From: Candidatus Zixiibacteriota bacterium
GTDB taxonomy: Bacteria > Zixibacteria > MSB-5A5 > GN15 > JACZUZ01
Direction of reading: 5' to 3'
Assembly (NCBI GenBank): GCA_024280835.1
Contig: JAJRPJ010000008.1
Span: forward strand, 19,730 to 83,729
Length of the DNA stretch: 64,000 nucleotides
Shown: in pieces, positions 33,380-43,021 of the stretch
Numbering within the stretch: the stretch's first letter is position 1
Layout: each line of letters opens with the position of its first letter
The notes under the pieces: model-generated
Seen by the model: the letters and a program-made list of their open reading frames with translations, nothing else
Database searches by the model: none
Told to the model about the DNA's origin: nothing
Program-made: the position numbers and the translations under genes

Positions 33380-34768
33380 TTATTGTGCCGTCTCTGCTGA
33401 ATCAATTTGGGGAGGTTTTGTGTTCAGTCTCCCCCTGCCGAGGAAGATAAGCAGACCAGCGAGAACCAGCAATGATAGACTTGCGACCGCGACACGATAG
33501 GGTAATTCAATTGCGAGGACATCTGAAATACTGAAAGCGCTCGCCAAGGCCGACCCGAGCGGGCCATTTGATTGAAACAGCCAAAAGAACAACGCCCACC
33601 ATAGCGGCCCAATCACTGCGGCGCTTTTACCAGTTAGTGAGTAGAGGCCGAAAAACTTGCCGAGTTCGTTTTTGGGAATCATTTCGGCGAAGTATGGGCG
33701 ATGCACAGTCCAGACTCCGCCAAGAAGAACACCAGCAAAAGCGCTGAGAACCCAATACTGCCAGCGCGCATTGGCCACGCCAAAGAGCGCCATCGAAACA
33801 ATCCAACCAATTGCAATTACGATTATCAGTTTGCGTAGCGAAACCTTCACTGAGATGCGTCCGATGATGAATGAACCGATGACCGCTGCTAGTGTCACTA
33901 TCGAGAGAAAGATTGTTTTTTCGGTGTCACTAAGACCGATGACATATAAACAGAAAACTCCGATATTCAGTATCACAGCATTGACTGCGTTCTTAATGAA
34001 AAAGTCTGCAACTAGAAAACGCATCAGGCCTGGGTATTTCTCAGCGTCACGAAGACTTTGCCACAGCGCTTTGTATGACTGACGGACTCCTGTCGGTTGT
34101 GAAGGTTTGGATTGAGATACTTTCGATATTGGTCGTTCTTTCACGAAGAGAAACAGCGGCGTTGCCAGAACCATGAAAATTACTGCTGTGGGCAAGAAGG
34201 CCCCTGACTTTCCGCTACCGACCACAAACGGGATTTCCATGCCAAATAAATTGCCTTCGACGAAAGGCAAGACAGCGAACAATCCGATAATCGCGCCAAG
34301 ATAGCCCAGCGCCACTCCATAGCCGCTGATGAATCTGGCCTGTTTGTCATCTTCGGCGACCGAATAGAGCAATGAATTGTAGAACACCATGCTGCCTTCA
34401 TAGAAGAAATTGGAGACACCGAAAAGCAACAGGATCACAACGAAGAATGATGCAGGCAGGAAGCTGAAGCCAGCGACTGAAAGCGCGCAGGAGATTGTGA
34501 AGAGAAACAGAAAGCGTTTTTTGCGAGTTCCATGATCCGAAAGGGCTCCCAATGCAGGTGAAAGGAGCGCGACACAGAGCATAGACAGGGCAACAGTCAC
34601 ATCAAATGTGTAGCCTGGTTTTCCGAGGTCGTCTACTATCCAAGGTTTGAAATACGAAGAGACGATATTCATGGAGAATATCGTATTGGCAAAGTCATAG
34701 AGGCCCCAGCTGAGGACATCCTTTTTGAAAATCAAATGCGCAAAACGTTGTTTAGTATTCTCTGCCAT
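33380..34768 (-). CDS. MFS transporter of the UMF1/Atg22-like family
   Basis: Twelve-helix permease, 462 residues from ATG 34768. The N-terminal motif SWGLYDFANTIFSMNIVS is the hallmark of the UMF1 group, and ALSDHGTRKKRFLFLF is the typical first-loop MFS motif. UMF1 members are related to yeast Atg22, an amino acid exporter of vacuoles; the bacterial substrate is not known. The upstream frame to 34819 adds non-homologous residues. Followed by the PHP gene after a few tens of bases, likely in one transcript. Confidence 0.82.
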   Translation of the reverse strand: MAENTKQRFAHLIFKKDVLSWGLYDFANTIFSMNIVSSYFKPWIVDDLGKPGYTFDVTVALSMLCVALLSPALGALSDHGTRKKRFLFLFTISCALSVAGFSFLPASFFVVILLLFGVSNFFYEGSMVFYNSLLYSVAEDDKQARFISGYGVALGYLGAIIGLFAVLPFVEGNLFGMEIPFVVGSGKSGAFLPTAVIFMVLATPLFLFVKERPISKVSQSKPSQPTGVRQSYKALWQSLRDAEKYPGLMRFLVADFFIKNAVNAVILNIGVFCLYVIGLSDTEKTIFLSIVTLAAVIGSFIIGRISVKVSLRKLIIVIAIGWIVSMALFGVANARWQYWVLSAFAGVLLGGVWTVHRPYFAEMIPKNELGKFFGLYSLTGKSAAVIGPLWWALFFWLFQSNGPLGSALASAFSISDVLAIELPYRVAVASLSLLVLAGLLIFLGRGRLNTKPPQIDSAETAQ

Positions 34769-34850
34769 GAGAGCATCCAAAGACAAGACCACGATTTTTA
34801 GACAATGACACCAATACACACAGTGTCAATTAGGTTGTGACGCACCTGAG

Positions 34851-37052
34851 TTAGTTGAAAAAGTTCCAGGTAATCCAATACCAACTATAGCGCCCAATGT
34901 TTGTGTATTGTTCGCGCGCTTGATATTGTGCGCTGAGCGCATTTTCAAAGATGTAATTGAAGGTGAAATCTTTGATACGAAATGAAGCGCGATAGTTCAC
35001 AACAGCTTGCTGACCGAGTTGACTGCCGTCATTACCAAGATAGTCGCCAACGTAGGTCAACTCGCCATAACCTGAGATGTGCATCTCTAGCGGACGGAAA
35101 TAGAAGTCTAGTGTCAGGCCAGTGAATAGATTGTATTCAGGGGCATAGGTAGGTTGTGCGGTTGAGTCATAGTCGGCGTTGTAATAGGCCGCCGAGCCGT
35201 TCCAGTTGAGCCATGAAGTTATTGGATAACGCTGGCTGAGTGTGACACCGACAAAAGTGAAGTCTTCATTGAGTGGGCTATATAGCAAACCAGTAGTAGT
35301 CGACGATGTGCGCCAGTTAATACCGTCGACAATTTTTCCACCTGTCACCGAGAGCGCTAGTTGTTTGTCTGGTGAACCCAAACGAATTTCCGCAGCGCCA
35401 GTGTATTGTTCTTCGGGTGTGAGAGCTCCATTGCCCGATTGAAAGAGAGATTCAGTGGCCGATACTAACGAGGGCACAGGTGTTTCAAATGGTAAATCCA
35501 ATTCATATTGTCTGGGGAAAACTGGCGTGACACCCAAGGCCAGAGAAAATGATCTCTTTGGAGCTACTGCAATAAACCCGATACTCGCGCGAGGCTGAAC
35601 GGCATAGCCACCTGCGCCTGTTAGCGATAACTCCCCGAATACCAAAGCGCTCCTTAGCGATTGATGATATTCTGCGTTCAGTCTTTCTTGACGTGGCGGA
35701 TGAACCGCGGCGACTGGTAGTTCGACTTCAGAAAAATTATCTCCGCCTAAGCGTAACACGCCTTTCAGAGAGACTATTCCCCGATTACGCTCATTGCTAC
35801 CTTGATCAAATTCAAGCTTTTCTCTGGTGCCACGTACAGTCAATGCCAACATACTGGCGTTACCACGATGATTCCAAATGGCTTCAAAAGCATTGTCGGT
35901 TTTATCCAACTGTTGACTATAAGTCAATCCTAAAACATTTGAACCTGACTCTGAGCGTTGGTGACGAAACTCCACTGACAAGGAATTGTTTCCATCAACT
36001 ATCCGCTCGACTTTGGTAATCATGTCTTGGTCTCGTCGGTCACGGTTGAATATCAACGCTAGTGATTGCGATTTGTAAGTCAGTTCCGCATTGCGACGAT
36101 AGAGACGCAATGAAGTAGTGATGCGCCAATTGTTTTTGTAAGGAGATTCTATTTCCCAAAATTGATGATTCGCATCATCGGTACCCAGCAATGTACTCAA
36201 GCTCGTCTTGCGGAATCCCAGCGCGGCTGTATAGGAAAACCCATTTGGCAATGTCTCGGAGATTATGCCTTTGGTGTAAGCATAGCCAAACGGCCCTTTT
36301 TGAACTTCCAAGCGCGATTCTGCCCGAGGGCCATCGGCGCGTAGTTTTTGCAACCAAATGCCAGCCACACCACTTTGCCCACCTAAGAACACTGCTAATG
36401 GGCCTGTAATTGTATAGACGTCACTAACTGCGGCGGTGGGAACATCATTGAAATCAATAAGACCATCCTGCTCGGGTAAGTGCTCCAGCGGCGTCAAAGC
36501 TCGACCATCAAAGATCGGAGTTACTCGTGGACCAGTTATTCCAAAAGCCGAGACTGTGTGACGCGCGGGAGTAGTTAGATAGTCAACTGTAAAAAATGAA
36601 CGGTCAGCACGAACGAAATCTCCTGCGTCATGATAATGCGAGTTGTTGATGCTTTTCTTTTGTGCTCGCTGCGAGCTAAGCGCCAGCGCCGCGGCGTACT
36701 CTGCGAAGCGAAAAGGCAGGTCTGCTCTGGCAGTGTCCATTTGTTGGGGGTTGTTAATTGAGTCAGTGATTCGGGCGGCGATTATCGCCGAGGAATCGAA
36801 GGCCACTGGAGAATTCAATACATCTTCACTAATCGAATTCTGGCTTGTATCAGTACTTGCAGTTGTAGTGTCTGAAACGATCGTCGTGTCAGCGGGAACT
36901 GCCGCTGATTGAGCGTAGCCAACAGAAAAAGACAATGCCGTAATTACCACACTAAGCAGATAGGCGCTCAAGAGAACCGTTATATGGTTTCTACGCTTAC
37001 CGTTCGGTGTGCCAGTCAGATGATTTCTGCAAAATACACTGAGCGCAGACAT
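34851..37052 (-). CDS. Outer-membrane beta-barrel with TonB-receptor-like plug
   Basis: A 733-residue exported protein. A hydrophobic signal segment (ITVLLSAYLLSVVITALSFS) ends near YAQSA. A threonine/serine-rich linker is followed by a plug-like region (VSDVYTITGPLAVFLGGQSGVAGIWL) and then many alternating strands typical of a 20-plus strand barrel, ending in WYWITWNFFN with aromatic residues at the C-terminus. It is a divergent TonB-dependent receptor or similar. No TonB box is clearly identifiable. Next to a secreted protease; the ligand is unknown. Confidence 0.65.
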   Translation of the reverse strand: MSALSVFCRNHLTGTPNGKRRNHITVLLSAYLLSVVITALSFSVGYAQSAAVPADTTIVSDTTTASTDTSQNSISEDVLNSPVAFDSSAIIAARITDSINNPQQMDTARADLPFRFAEYAAALALSSQRAQKKSINNSHYHDAGDFVRADRSFFTVDYLTTPARHTVSAFGITGPRVTPIFDGRALTPLEHLPEQDGLIDFNDVPTAAVSDVYTITGPLAVFLGGQSGVAGIWLQKLRADGPRAESRLEVQKGPFGYAYTKGIISETLPNGFSYTAALGFRKTSLSTLLGTDDANHQFWEIESPYKNNWRITTSLRLYRRNAELTYKSQSLALIFNRDRRDQDMITKVERIVDGNNSLSVEFRHQRSESGSNVLGLTYSQQLDKTDNAFEAIWNHRGNASMLALTVRGTREKLEFDQGSNERNRGIVSLKGVLRLGGDNFSEVELPVAAVHPPRQERLNAEYHQSLRSALVFGELSLTGAGGYAVQPRASIGFIAVAPKRSFSLALGVTPVFPRQYELDLPFETPVPSLVSATESLFQSGNGALTPEEQYTGAAEIRLGSPDKQLALSVTGGKIVDGINWRTSSTTTGLLYSPLNEDFTFVGVTLSQRYPITSWLNWNGSAAYYNADYDSTAQPTYAPEYNLFTGLTLDFYFRPLEMHISGYGELTYVGDYLGNDGSQLGQQAVVNYRASFRIKDFTFNYIFENALSAQYQAREQYTNIGRYSWYWITWNFFN

Positions 37053-37062
37053 TGTTTTTGTT

Positions 37063-37110
37063 CTCTATGTTTCTTGAGCTATGCGTTTTTTGAACTATAT
37101 ATTTCTTGAA
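37063..37110 (-). repeat. Three 16-bp units upstream of the barrel gene
   Basis: Plus strand CTCTATGTTTCTTGAG (37063-37078), CTATGCGTTTTTTGAA (37079-37094), CTATATATTTCTTGAA (37095-37110). They fill the 73-bp gap between the protease stop and the barrel start. Confidence 0.8.
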
Positions 37111-37125
37111 AAACATGTGTCAGAG

Positions 37126-39435
37126 TTAGCGAATGACAACAACTTTTGTGACTTCCGAGAGCGCCACTTGGCCAGAGCCATCTATGAGTTTCTCCAAAAC
37201 TATATAAACACCTGAAACGACTGGCGCTCCTGATTGATTTGTTAGATCCCAAGTTACAGAAAGTTGTGTGAATGCTGACTGGCTGACTTCTGAGAGGTTG
37301 TCACGCACGAGTTCTCCACTAGCAGTAAAGATTGAAACGGAAAATGTAATTTCATCAAGGTTAACAATCAATGGATCGCGTAGAGCCTCAAAAATCACCT
37401 GCGAGTTTTCTGGTAGACTTGGATTTGGATAGGGAGTGCGCAACGAGAACGGTTGCGGATCTTTGAGTATCGCAGATGAACTATCCTGCAAAATAAATAG
37501 ATAAGGGTACTCAACAGGCCCAAAGAAATTTTCGTAATTGGCGGGGTTAAGTGATGTTTGTGTAACTATTAACATCACATCCGAGTAACGAGTTGGATCT
37601 GGTAGAACAAGCGCTGGAGCAATATTTGTAACACGCAGACGAAGAGTATCGGGCTGTGAGTCATTTAGACTCCCAGGAAACAAAGTGTCTATCCTGACTG
37701 TATCGTGACAAGCAAACGAATCTACGAGAGCTTGCAGAGTCGAGTTCAACACAGATTCATCAATCACAAGATTTGTATCCACGACAACTCTGTCGAATTG
37801 CGCAGTGACTATCAACGCTGTGTCAAATTGGCTTTGTGGAATCGCTACCATCGTTAGTTGCGGCTTAACTCCCGCCAACAAAGTATTTGAGTTGACGAGA
37901 ATCTCGGGTTTGAAACAACCATCCTCCACGCTCAGGACATTGTGCATGAAGACAAAGCTATTGGAATTTGACTGCGGCAATTGAATAAGGTCTGCAAAAT
38001 TGGACGTAATTAGAGGATATGAATTGACACTAAGTCCCAGTGGAATTGCTTCGACAGTACCGCTGATTGGATTTCTCTGGAAAATGGTATCTCGAATAGT
38101 TGGGTAAGAGGCCGCCTCTTGGAAGCCGACACCAGGTGGCGCAAACTTGGCGCGTTCACCAGAGAGAGCCAGAGCGACACCGTACTCTCTAAAGGCGCGG
38201 TGAAAGTCATAGGCGCCACCAGTAAAAGATATTAGAGCCGAGTCTATCGCTGTCAGGAAATTTGGCCCTGGCGCGCCACAGCCAAGCCAAATACCGCGAA
38301 CAATTTCTGGGCCGAATTTGTCAGTTAGCCAAATTGGAAAGACTCCCATTGCATATGGAAAGTCACTAGTAAATGAAAATGTTTCAAGAGACATATGCGG
38401 CGCATTGAATGGGATTCTTGATGATGCGTTAAACAAGTAGCCATAGTAATCATTGATGTCATCATATTGGTACTCTTCCATCGAGACCGATGACATCTCA
38501 AACCAAAATTGTCTTGCAATTCCAACTTCACTTTCGAACTCGGTGGCGTCAATACCGAAATGAATAGCGTGGAAAAACTCATGCGCCGCTGTTACACGCA
38601 CTGCATCAAGAGGGTCGGCGCTATAATCATTGACCGCGCTGAAATTCGGTTCGGCATAGTCATTATCTAGCAGAATATATGAAGTCCAAGATTGAGAAGT
38701 TGGGAATGTGAGATAATGTCCTGGAACAAAACTCTCTGATTTAGTAGCCCCAAAAAAAGCGCCCTTGAAATTGACAAAATAAATATCATAGAGCGAATCG
38801 GTATTGAGCGCGGTAATAGCGATTCCATCACTCGGCGGCAAAGGATAGCCAAGGTTAGGACTACCTAGACTGGCAGGCCCAAGGATGATTGTCCACACCG
38901 AATCAAAGATATCACCTGCGGCATTGATAAAATCAGGGACACCATCGGGGCCACCAACTCCTAGTGGACCAGTGAGATCGACACCTGCGTTTTTGACGGC
39001 GCTGTCACCAGTGATATTATAGTGCAATTTGAAATGTCCGTCGGGCGAGTTGTAAGTGGCCTGCATAGTGGCGCGCTCAAATGCCGAGCTAAGGACTGAG
39101 CTAAGTTGCGGGCTGACTCGATCGGGGCCTATTGGGTTTTGATTGAGTGGGTTTTGATCGAAGTGGAGTTCAGCTAGAGATGTTCCGCACTTTATCGCTT
39201 TTTGTGGGAGAGTTGATTTATTGCCTGAAAAATCAACCCCAGTGAGACGCACATAGATTTCTTCCTGCTCGACCTTCGACAACTTTGTAACAAAAGGATC
39301 GACAGGTTTCGGAGCGGCCAAAACTGTTTGCGAAGCAAACTGCACAAACAGCATTGAAAAAACTATGGCCAGTGTCATTCTACGAGTAATCTTGTGACTC
39401 GATTTGCGGATGATTGTCTGCGTGGATGTTTGCAT
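37126..39435 (-). CDS. Secreted putative metalloprotease (MXAN_6640-like) with C-terminal FlgD-like domain
   Basis: 769 residues. A signal peptide (MTLAIVFSMLFVQFASQTVLA) follows a basic N-terminus. The zinc-protease motif HEFFHAIHFGID (HExxH) lies near residue 285, followed by EVGIARQFWFEMSSVSMEEYQ. This order is that of the MXAN_6640 family of putative metalloproteases. The last 90 residues contain a FlgD-like/T9SS-like C-terminal beta-sandwich (VSIFTASGELVRDNLSEV, SGAPVVSGVYIVL), used as a sorting or anchor module in FCB bacteria. Secretion is well supported, substrate unknown. It precedes the barrel gene in the same direction. Confidence 0.78.
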   Translation of the reverse strand: MQTSTQTIIRKSSHKITRRMTLAIVFSMLFVQFASQTVLAAPKPVDPFVTKLSKVEQEEIYVRLTGVDFSGNKSTLPQKAIKCGTSLAELHFDQNPLNQNPIGPDRVSPQLSSVLSSAFERATMQATYNSPDGHFKLHYNITGDSAVKNAGVDLTGPLGVGGPDGVPDFINAAGDIFDSVWTIILGPASLGSPNLGYPLPPSDGIAITALNTDSLYDIYFVNFKGAFFGATKSESFVPGHYLTFPTSQSWTSYILLDNDYAEPNFSAVNDYSADPLDAVRVTAAHEFFHAIHFGIDATEFESEVGIARQFWFEMSSVSMEEYQYDDINDYYGYLFNASSRIPFNAPHMSLETFSFTSDFPYAMGVFPIWLTDKFGPEIVRGIWLGCGAPGPNFLTAIDSALISFTGGAYDFHRAFREYGVALALSGERAKFAPPGVGFQEAASYPTIRDTIFQRNPISGTVEAIPLGLSVNSYPLITSNFADLIQLPQSNSNSFVFMHNVLSVEDGCFKPEILVNSNTLLAGVKPQLTMVAIPQSQFDTALIVTAQFDRVVVDTNLVIDESVLNSTLQALVDSFACHDTVRIDTLFPGSLNDSQPDTLRLRVTNIAPALVLPDPTRYSDVMLIVTQTSLNPANYENFFGPVEYPYLFILQDSSSAILKDPQPFSLRTPYPNPSLPENSQVIFEALRDPLIVNLDEITFSVSIFTASGELVRDNLSEVSQSAFTQLSVTWDLTNQSGAPVVSGVYIVLEKLIDGSGQVALSEVTKVVVIR

Positions 39436-39448
39436 GATCGTTTGCGTG
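39401..39448 (-). repeat. Four 12-bp units over the start of the metalloprotease gene
   Basis: Plus strand GATTTGCGGATG, ATTGTCTGCGTG, GATGTTTGCATG, ATCGTTTGCGTG (39401-39448). The start codon (39433-39435) lies in the third unit; two units are coding and in frame (QTIIR-like), the rest is leader. Confidence 0.7.
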
Positions 39449-39523
39449 TCCTGAGTTTAACTATCCGAATATTGAATCTGACGGATACTATTGTTTTGAA
39501 ACAATACTGCTTTGAGAAACTAC

Positions 39524-40405
39524 TTAACGATAGCGTTCGGCGCGTTCCTGCAGGCGCTCGAAATATTCATAGGGAACCTGCATTTGACTAACTTCGCTGT
39601 GATGGTCGTTACGTCCATGATAATCACTTCCGCCGGAAATCGCCAGCCCGTGTTTTTGGGCCAACTTGCGATAGCGCTTGCGTTGGGAGGAGCTATTGCC
39701 TGGATGGAGGACTTCAATACTGTCCAGACCAAGGCCAATTAGACGATCTAGCTCGTCTTCAGCCTTGTTGATACCAGGATGGGCTAGCGATACAATGCCA
39801 CCACATTCATGGACAAGGTCAATGGCGGCATTTGGCGAGATATTCTCTTTGTCAACAAAACCTGGTTTGCGATAGCCGATCCAAACATTGAAAGCTTCGC
39901 TATAGGTGGCGATGGCGCCAGAGCGCAAGAGCGCATCGGCTATATGCGGACGACCAATTGGACTACCATTGGCAATTTCCAGAACACTTTCAAGAGTTAT
40001 ATCCAAGCCCTGCTCAACAAGTTTCTCGACCATCAAGGCCCCGCGCGTTTCACGGCGACGCTGAAACTCGGTGACAGCTATCGCAATTGGACTATCTGCG
40101 GCGATAGTATCACTGTGAAGAAAATAGGCCAACATGTGTAAATCCTCACCAAGGTCTCCCGCTGAGAGTTCGATACCTGTAATCAAGATTGCATCATCAG
40201 GCTGGAGCAATTCTCGCACTGCCACATTGCCAGCAAATGTGTCATGGTCGGTTACCGAAAATACGCTCACACCTGAAGCCCGAACGATCTCTAACAATTC
40301 GGCGGGAGATTTCATTCCATCCGATGCGGTAGTGTGCATGTGCATGTCGATTGTCTTGGGCATAATTGTTCTAGGCATAGATGTCATTTCTCTGAAGTCC
40401 GACAC
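39524..40405 (-). CDS. PHP-domain exonuclease/phosphatase of the YciV type
   Basis: A 293-residue PHP protein. Metal-binding motifs: IDMHMHTTASDG, FSVTDHDTFAG, ITGIELSAG, GIVSLAHPG and a terminal SGGSDYHG. The whole length matches the YciV family (5'-3' exoribonuclease RNase AM / 3',5'-nucleotide phosphatase). Possible starts are ATG 40405 or one of two later ATGs close to the motif; the first is shown. Its end is close to ftcD upstream (3 bp), so they probably share a transcript. Confidence 0.83.
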   Translation of the reverse strand: MSDFREMTSMPRTIMPKTIDMHMHTTASDGMKSPAELLEIVRASGVSVFSVTDHDTFAGNVAVRELLQPDDAILITGIELSAGDLGEDLHMLAYFLHSDTIAADSPIAIAVTEFQRRRETRGALMVEKLVEQGLDITLESVLEIANGSPIGRPHIADALLRSGAIATYSEAFNVWIGYRKPGFVDKENISPNAAIDLVHECGGIVSLAHPGINKAEDELDRLIGLGLDSIEVLHPGNSSSQRKRYRKLAQKHGLAISGGSDYHGRNDHHSEVSQMQVPYEYFERLQERAERYR

Positions 40406-40408
40406 GAG

Positions 40409-41950
40409 CTAGACTAGCGCCTTTTCGATTAGTTCACGGATTTCGGCGCTGATTTTTTGGGCCTCAGGCATTAGTATTGCCAAACGATCGCTAATCTCCT
40501 TTTTGAACTTGGCGTCATCGAGGTCTTTGAGATTGATACGCGCATTGTAACCTGCGCCCTCTACTCCAGCCATCGCCATCAACCCCGCCACACCAGCATC
40601 GGTGATTGAATTCGGATTGCCTTTTTCGGCAACCACTCGCGCTAGGCGCATCGCATCAAGCGAACATTCGATTACCTGCATCGGAACCAGAGTCGCATTG
40701 CGTGAACTTTCGGCAATCGCCGCTTGACGCGCCTCGATTTGCTCATCGGAGCTCTTGGGCATTGCGAAAGCCGCCATCACACCATCGAAAGCCTGTTCGT
40801 CCTCGACTATGAGTTTGGTGAGTTTCAACCGTAGCGCATCAGCTTTGGCTGAAACTTCCAGCAATTCTTCGCGAACATCGGCGAATTTCTTTTTCTTAAT
40901 ACTCAATCGACAAACCATGCCAGCGAGCGCCGCAGCGAGCGCGCCAGCCGAAGCGGCCACCGAGCCACCACCTGGGGCGGGAGAAGACGAGGCGACATCC
41001 GCATAGAAATTTGCCGAGACAGAACCTTCTGAACCAGAAGCGCCTGAGGCGACTTCTTTGAGTTTGTTTTCCAGAACTTGGTCTGGTGAGAAGTTTTCTA
41101 AACGTAAATAGAAGTCCGCAACATCCATCAGCGCCGCCTGAGGCACAAGGCCAATTAACTCCGATGATGTCACAGCCACGCCATAGCGCTCGGCTTCGGA
41201 CTTAATCATTTCAAAGACGCGAAACACTGGTGATTTGGTGTAATTCACAAGATTCATTGAAACTTGAACTTGGTTGCGCTCTGTGATTTCGAATCCTAGC
41301 GCTTTGACAAACCTCAAACCACCGCGCAAGTGACGTATTGCATCGGCGATTTTCTGCGCTATGCTCAAATCATTAGTGCCGAGATATACATTGTAGGCCA
41401 CTAGTGGAAAACGCGCCCCGATTGCAGTTGAGCCAGCTTGAAGATTCATCTTGGCTGGCCCATAGTCTGGTTTGCGGGCGGCGACTGTTTCGATTTCGTC
41501 GCGAATGCCTTCGTATTGACCGCGCCTGACTTTTGCGAGGTTTTTGCGACCTGCTGTTTTGGCGGCGTCTTCGTACATATAGACAGGAATCTGCAATTCT
41601 TTCCCAACACGCGCGCCAAGTTGATTGGCCAGAGTGACGGCATCTTCCATTGTCACTCCGTCAAGTGGAACCAGCGGACAGACATCGGTGGCGCCCATCC
41701 GCGGATGCTCACCAGAGTGTGACTGCATATCGATTAGTTCGGCGGCCTTGGCGATTCCTCGAAAGGCAGCCTCAACGACGACATCTGGGTCAGCGGCAAA
41801 AGTTACTACTGCGCGATTATGATCGGGGTCCATCTCCTGAGCTAAGGCGTAGGCTCCCTCGACAGAAGTTATCGCCGCGACGATTTCATCAATCACTTCA
41901 GGCCGACGGCCCTCGGAAAAATTCGGAATACATTCTATTAGTTTGCTCAT
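40409..41950 (-). CDS. ftcD: Bifunctional glutamate formimidoyltransferase / formimidoyl-THF cyclodeaminase
   Basis: A 513-residue fusion. Residues 1-300 are the formimidoyltransferase (CIPNFSEGRRPEV; HSGEHPRMGATDVCPLVP with His82, equivalent to the catalytic histidine of the mammalian enzyme). The C-terminal 190 residues are the cyclodeaminase (SSPAPGGGSVAASAGALAAA). Together they feed one-carbon units from formimidoglutamate into tetrahydrofolate. No other histidine-degradation gene is visible nearby. The neighbours are a YciV-like PHP gene and, upstream, a deoxyhypusine-synthase-like gene. Confidence 0.93.
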   Translation of the reverse strand: MSKLIECIPNFSEGRRPEVIDEIVAAITSVEGAYALAQEMDPDHNRAVVTFAADPDVVVEAAFRGIAKAAELIDMQSHSGEHPRMGATDVCPLVPLDGVTMEDAVTLANQLGARVGKELQIPVYMYEDAAKTAGRKNLAKVRRGQYEGIRDEIETVAARKPDYGPAKMNLQAGSTAIGARFPLVAYNVYLGTNDLSIAQKIADAIRHLRGGLRFVKALGFEITERNQVQVSMNLVNYTKSPVFRVFEMIKSEAERYGVAVTSSELIGLVPQAALMDVADFYLRLENFSPDQVLENKLKEVASGASGSEGSVSANFYADVASSSPAPGGGSVAASAGALAAALAGMVCRLSIKKKKFADVREELLEVSAKADALRLKLTKLIVEDEQAFDGVMAAFAMPKSSDEQIEARQAAIAESSRNATLVPMQVIECSLDAMRLARVVAEKGNPNSITDAGVAGLMAMAGVEGAGYNARINLKDLDDAKFKKEISDRLAILMPEAQKISAEIRELIEKALV

Positions 41951-42004
41951 AGTGACTCTACTGGTAATCTTGTAATTGTTTTTCTGTGTCTATTTACAGT
42001 GAAA

Positions 42005-43021
42005 TTATAGTTTCTTTTTCTGTAGACCTTTGAGGCCCCAGGCCAAGAGTGGGATTGTGATTTCATGATGGCCAATGAACTCAAAGCCAGCGCCGGTTTT
42101 TTGGGTGGGGCGTTGTACCACGTTTTGGGTTGGACGGTAACTGCGAATCATATCAAAGTTTGCAGTTACTATCTTGCCGCTATTTTTTTTGAGTGTCTTT
42201 TGTGATGAACTAATATTTCGCGCCACAGTCAAGGCTTTGAGAAACACTTCAGGCAAGAGCGCTGTTGAACCGACATTGATCATCACTCCACCTTTGTCTG
42301 CGTTTTGAGCGACAGCCGCTAGAAGACGAAAATCATGGTGTGAGCTTTCGCCAACTAATGCTCCTGAAAAACTTGGTTGTTGCGCAACAATATCAGAGCC
42401 AATTCCAACATGCACAGTCGCTGGCAATCCTAATCTCGCCGCTTCAGCAAAAATTGAAAGCTTTGCATTCTTGGCTTTCTTGCGTCGAATCAACTCGCCT
42501 GTGGCCTGCCCTAAACCGCATTTTAGTTCGGCGGTTAAGTCCAAAACCTCACGAAATAAATCACCTGTTTCTTGGGCCATACCGAAACTGCCATCATTGA
42601 GACCGCTTTGGACATCCTCGCTGGTGCCACCCCAGAAGGCTAGTTCCAAGTCATGTATCACACCTGCGCCATTGAATGAAACGCCAGTGATTATTCTGCG
42701 GCGCATCAGATCAATGATAATTGGACTCAAGCCAACTTTAATGACATGCGCACCCATCATCCAATGAAACGGCAATCCTTTGGCGCGTGCGGCCAGCGCC
42801 AGTTTGATGAAACGTCTTAAATCAGCAGACTTTAGTTGATTTGGTAGTGACTCAAAAAAACGCTCCGCTCCGCTGGCGCCAAGAGGTTTGGCCATATCGG
42901 CGACTTTGACTTTATTGGCTCTTGAACGAATTGGACGAGTCTTAATCAGCCTCAAGTCTGTTGGCTTGAGAGACGGATTGTTCGTCTTGGCGGTTTTGCT
43001 AATTGACTTTTTTCGTGACAT
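42005..43021 (-). CDS. Deoxyhypusine-synthase-like protein
   Basis: 338 residues. After a basic 45-residue N-terminus the sequence shows GAHVIKVGLSPIIIDLM, SFNGAGVIHDLELAFWGGTSEDV and a later MINVGSTALLPEVFLKALT, which follow the bacterial branch of the deoxyhypusine/homospermidine synthase-like fold. Eukaryotic and archaeal deoxyhypusine synthase modifies eIF5A; bacteria lack this target, and bacterial relatives may make polyamines or do something else. The catalytic lysine motif was not identified with confidence. It overlaps the stop of DUF3108 by one base (TAATG arrangement). Confidence 0.55.
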   Translation of the reverse strand: MSRKKSISKTAKTNNPSLKPTDLRLIKTRPIRSRANKVKVADMAKPLGASGAERFFESLPNQLKSADLRRFIKLALAARAKGLPFHWMMGAHVIKVGLSPIIIDLMRRRIITGVSFNGAGVIHDLELAFWGGTSEDVQSGLNDGSFGMAQETGDLFREVLDLTAELKCGLGQATGELIRRKKAKNAKLSIFAEAARLGLPATVHVGIGSDIVAQQPSFSGALVGESSHHDFRLLAAVAQNADKGGVMINVGSTALLPEVFLKALTVARNISSSQKTLKKNSGKIVTANFDMIRSYRPTQNVVQRPTQKTGAGFEFIGHHEITIPLLAWGLKGLQKKKL

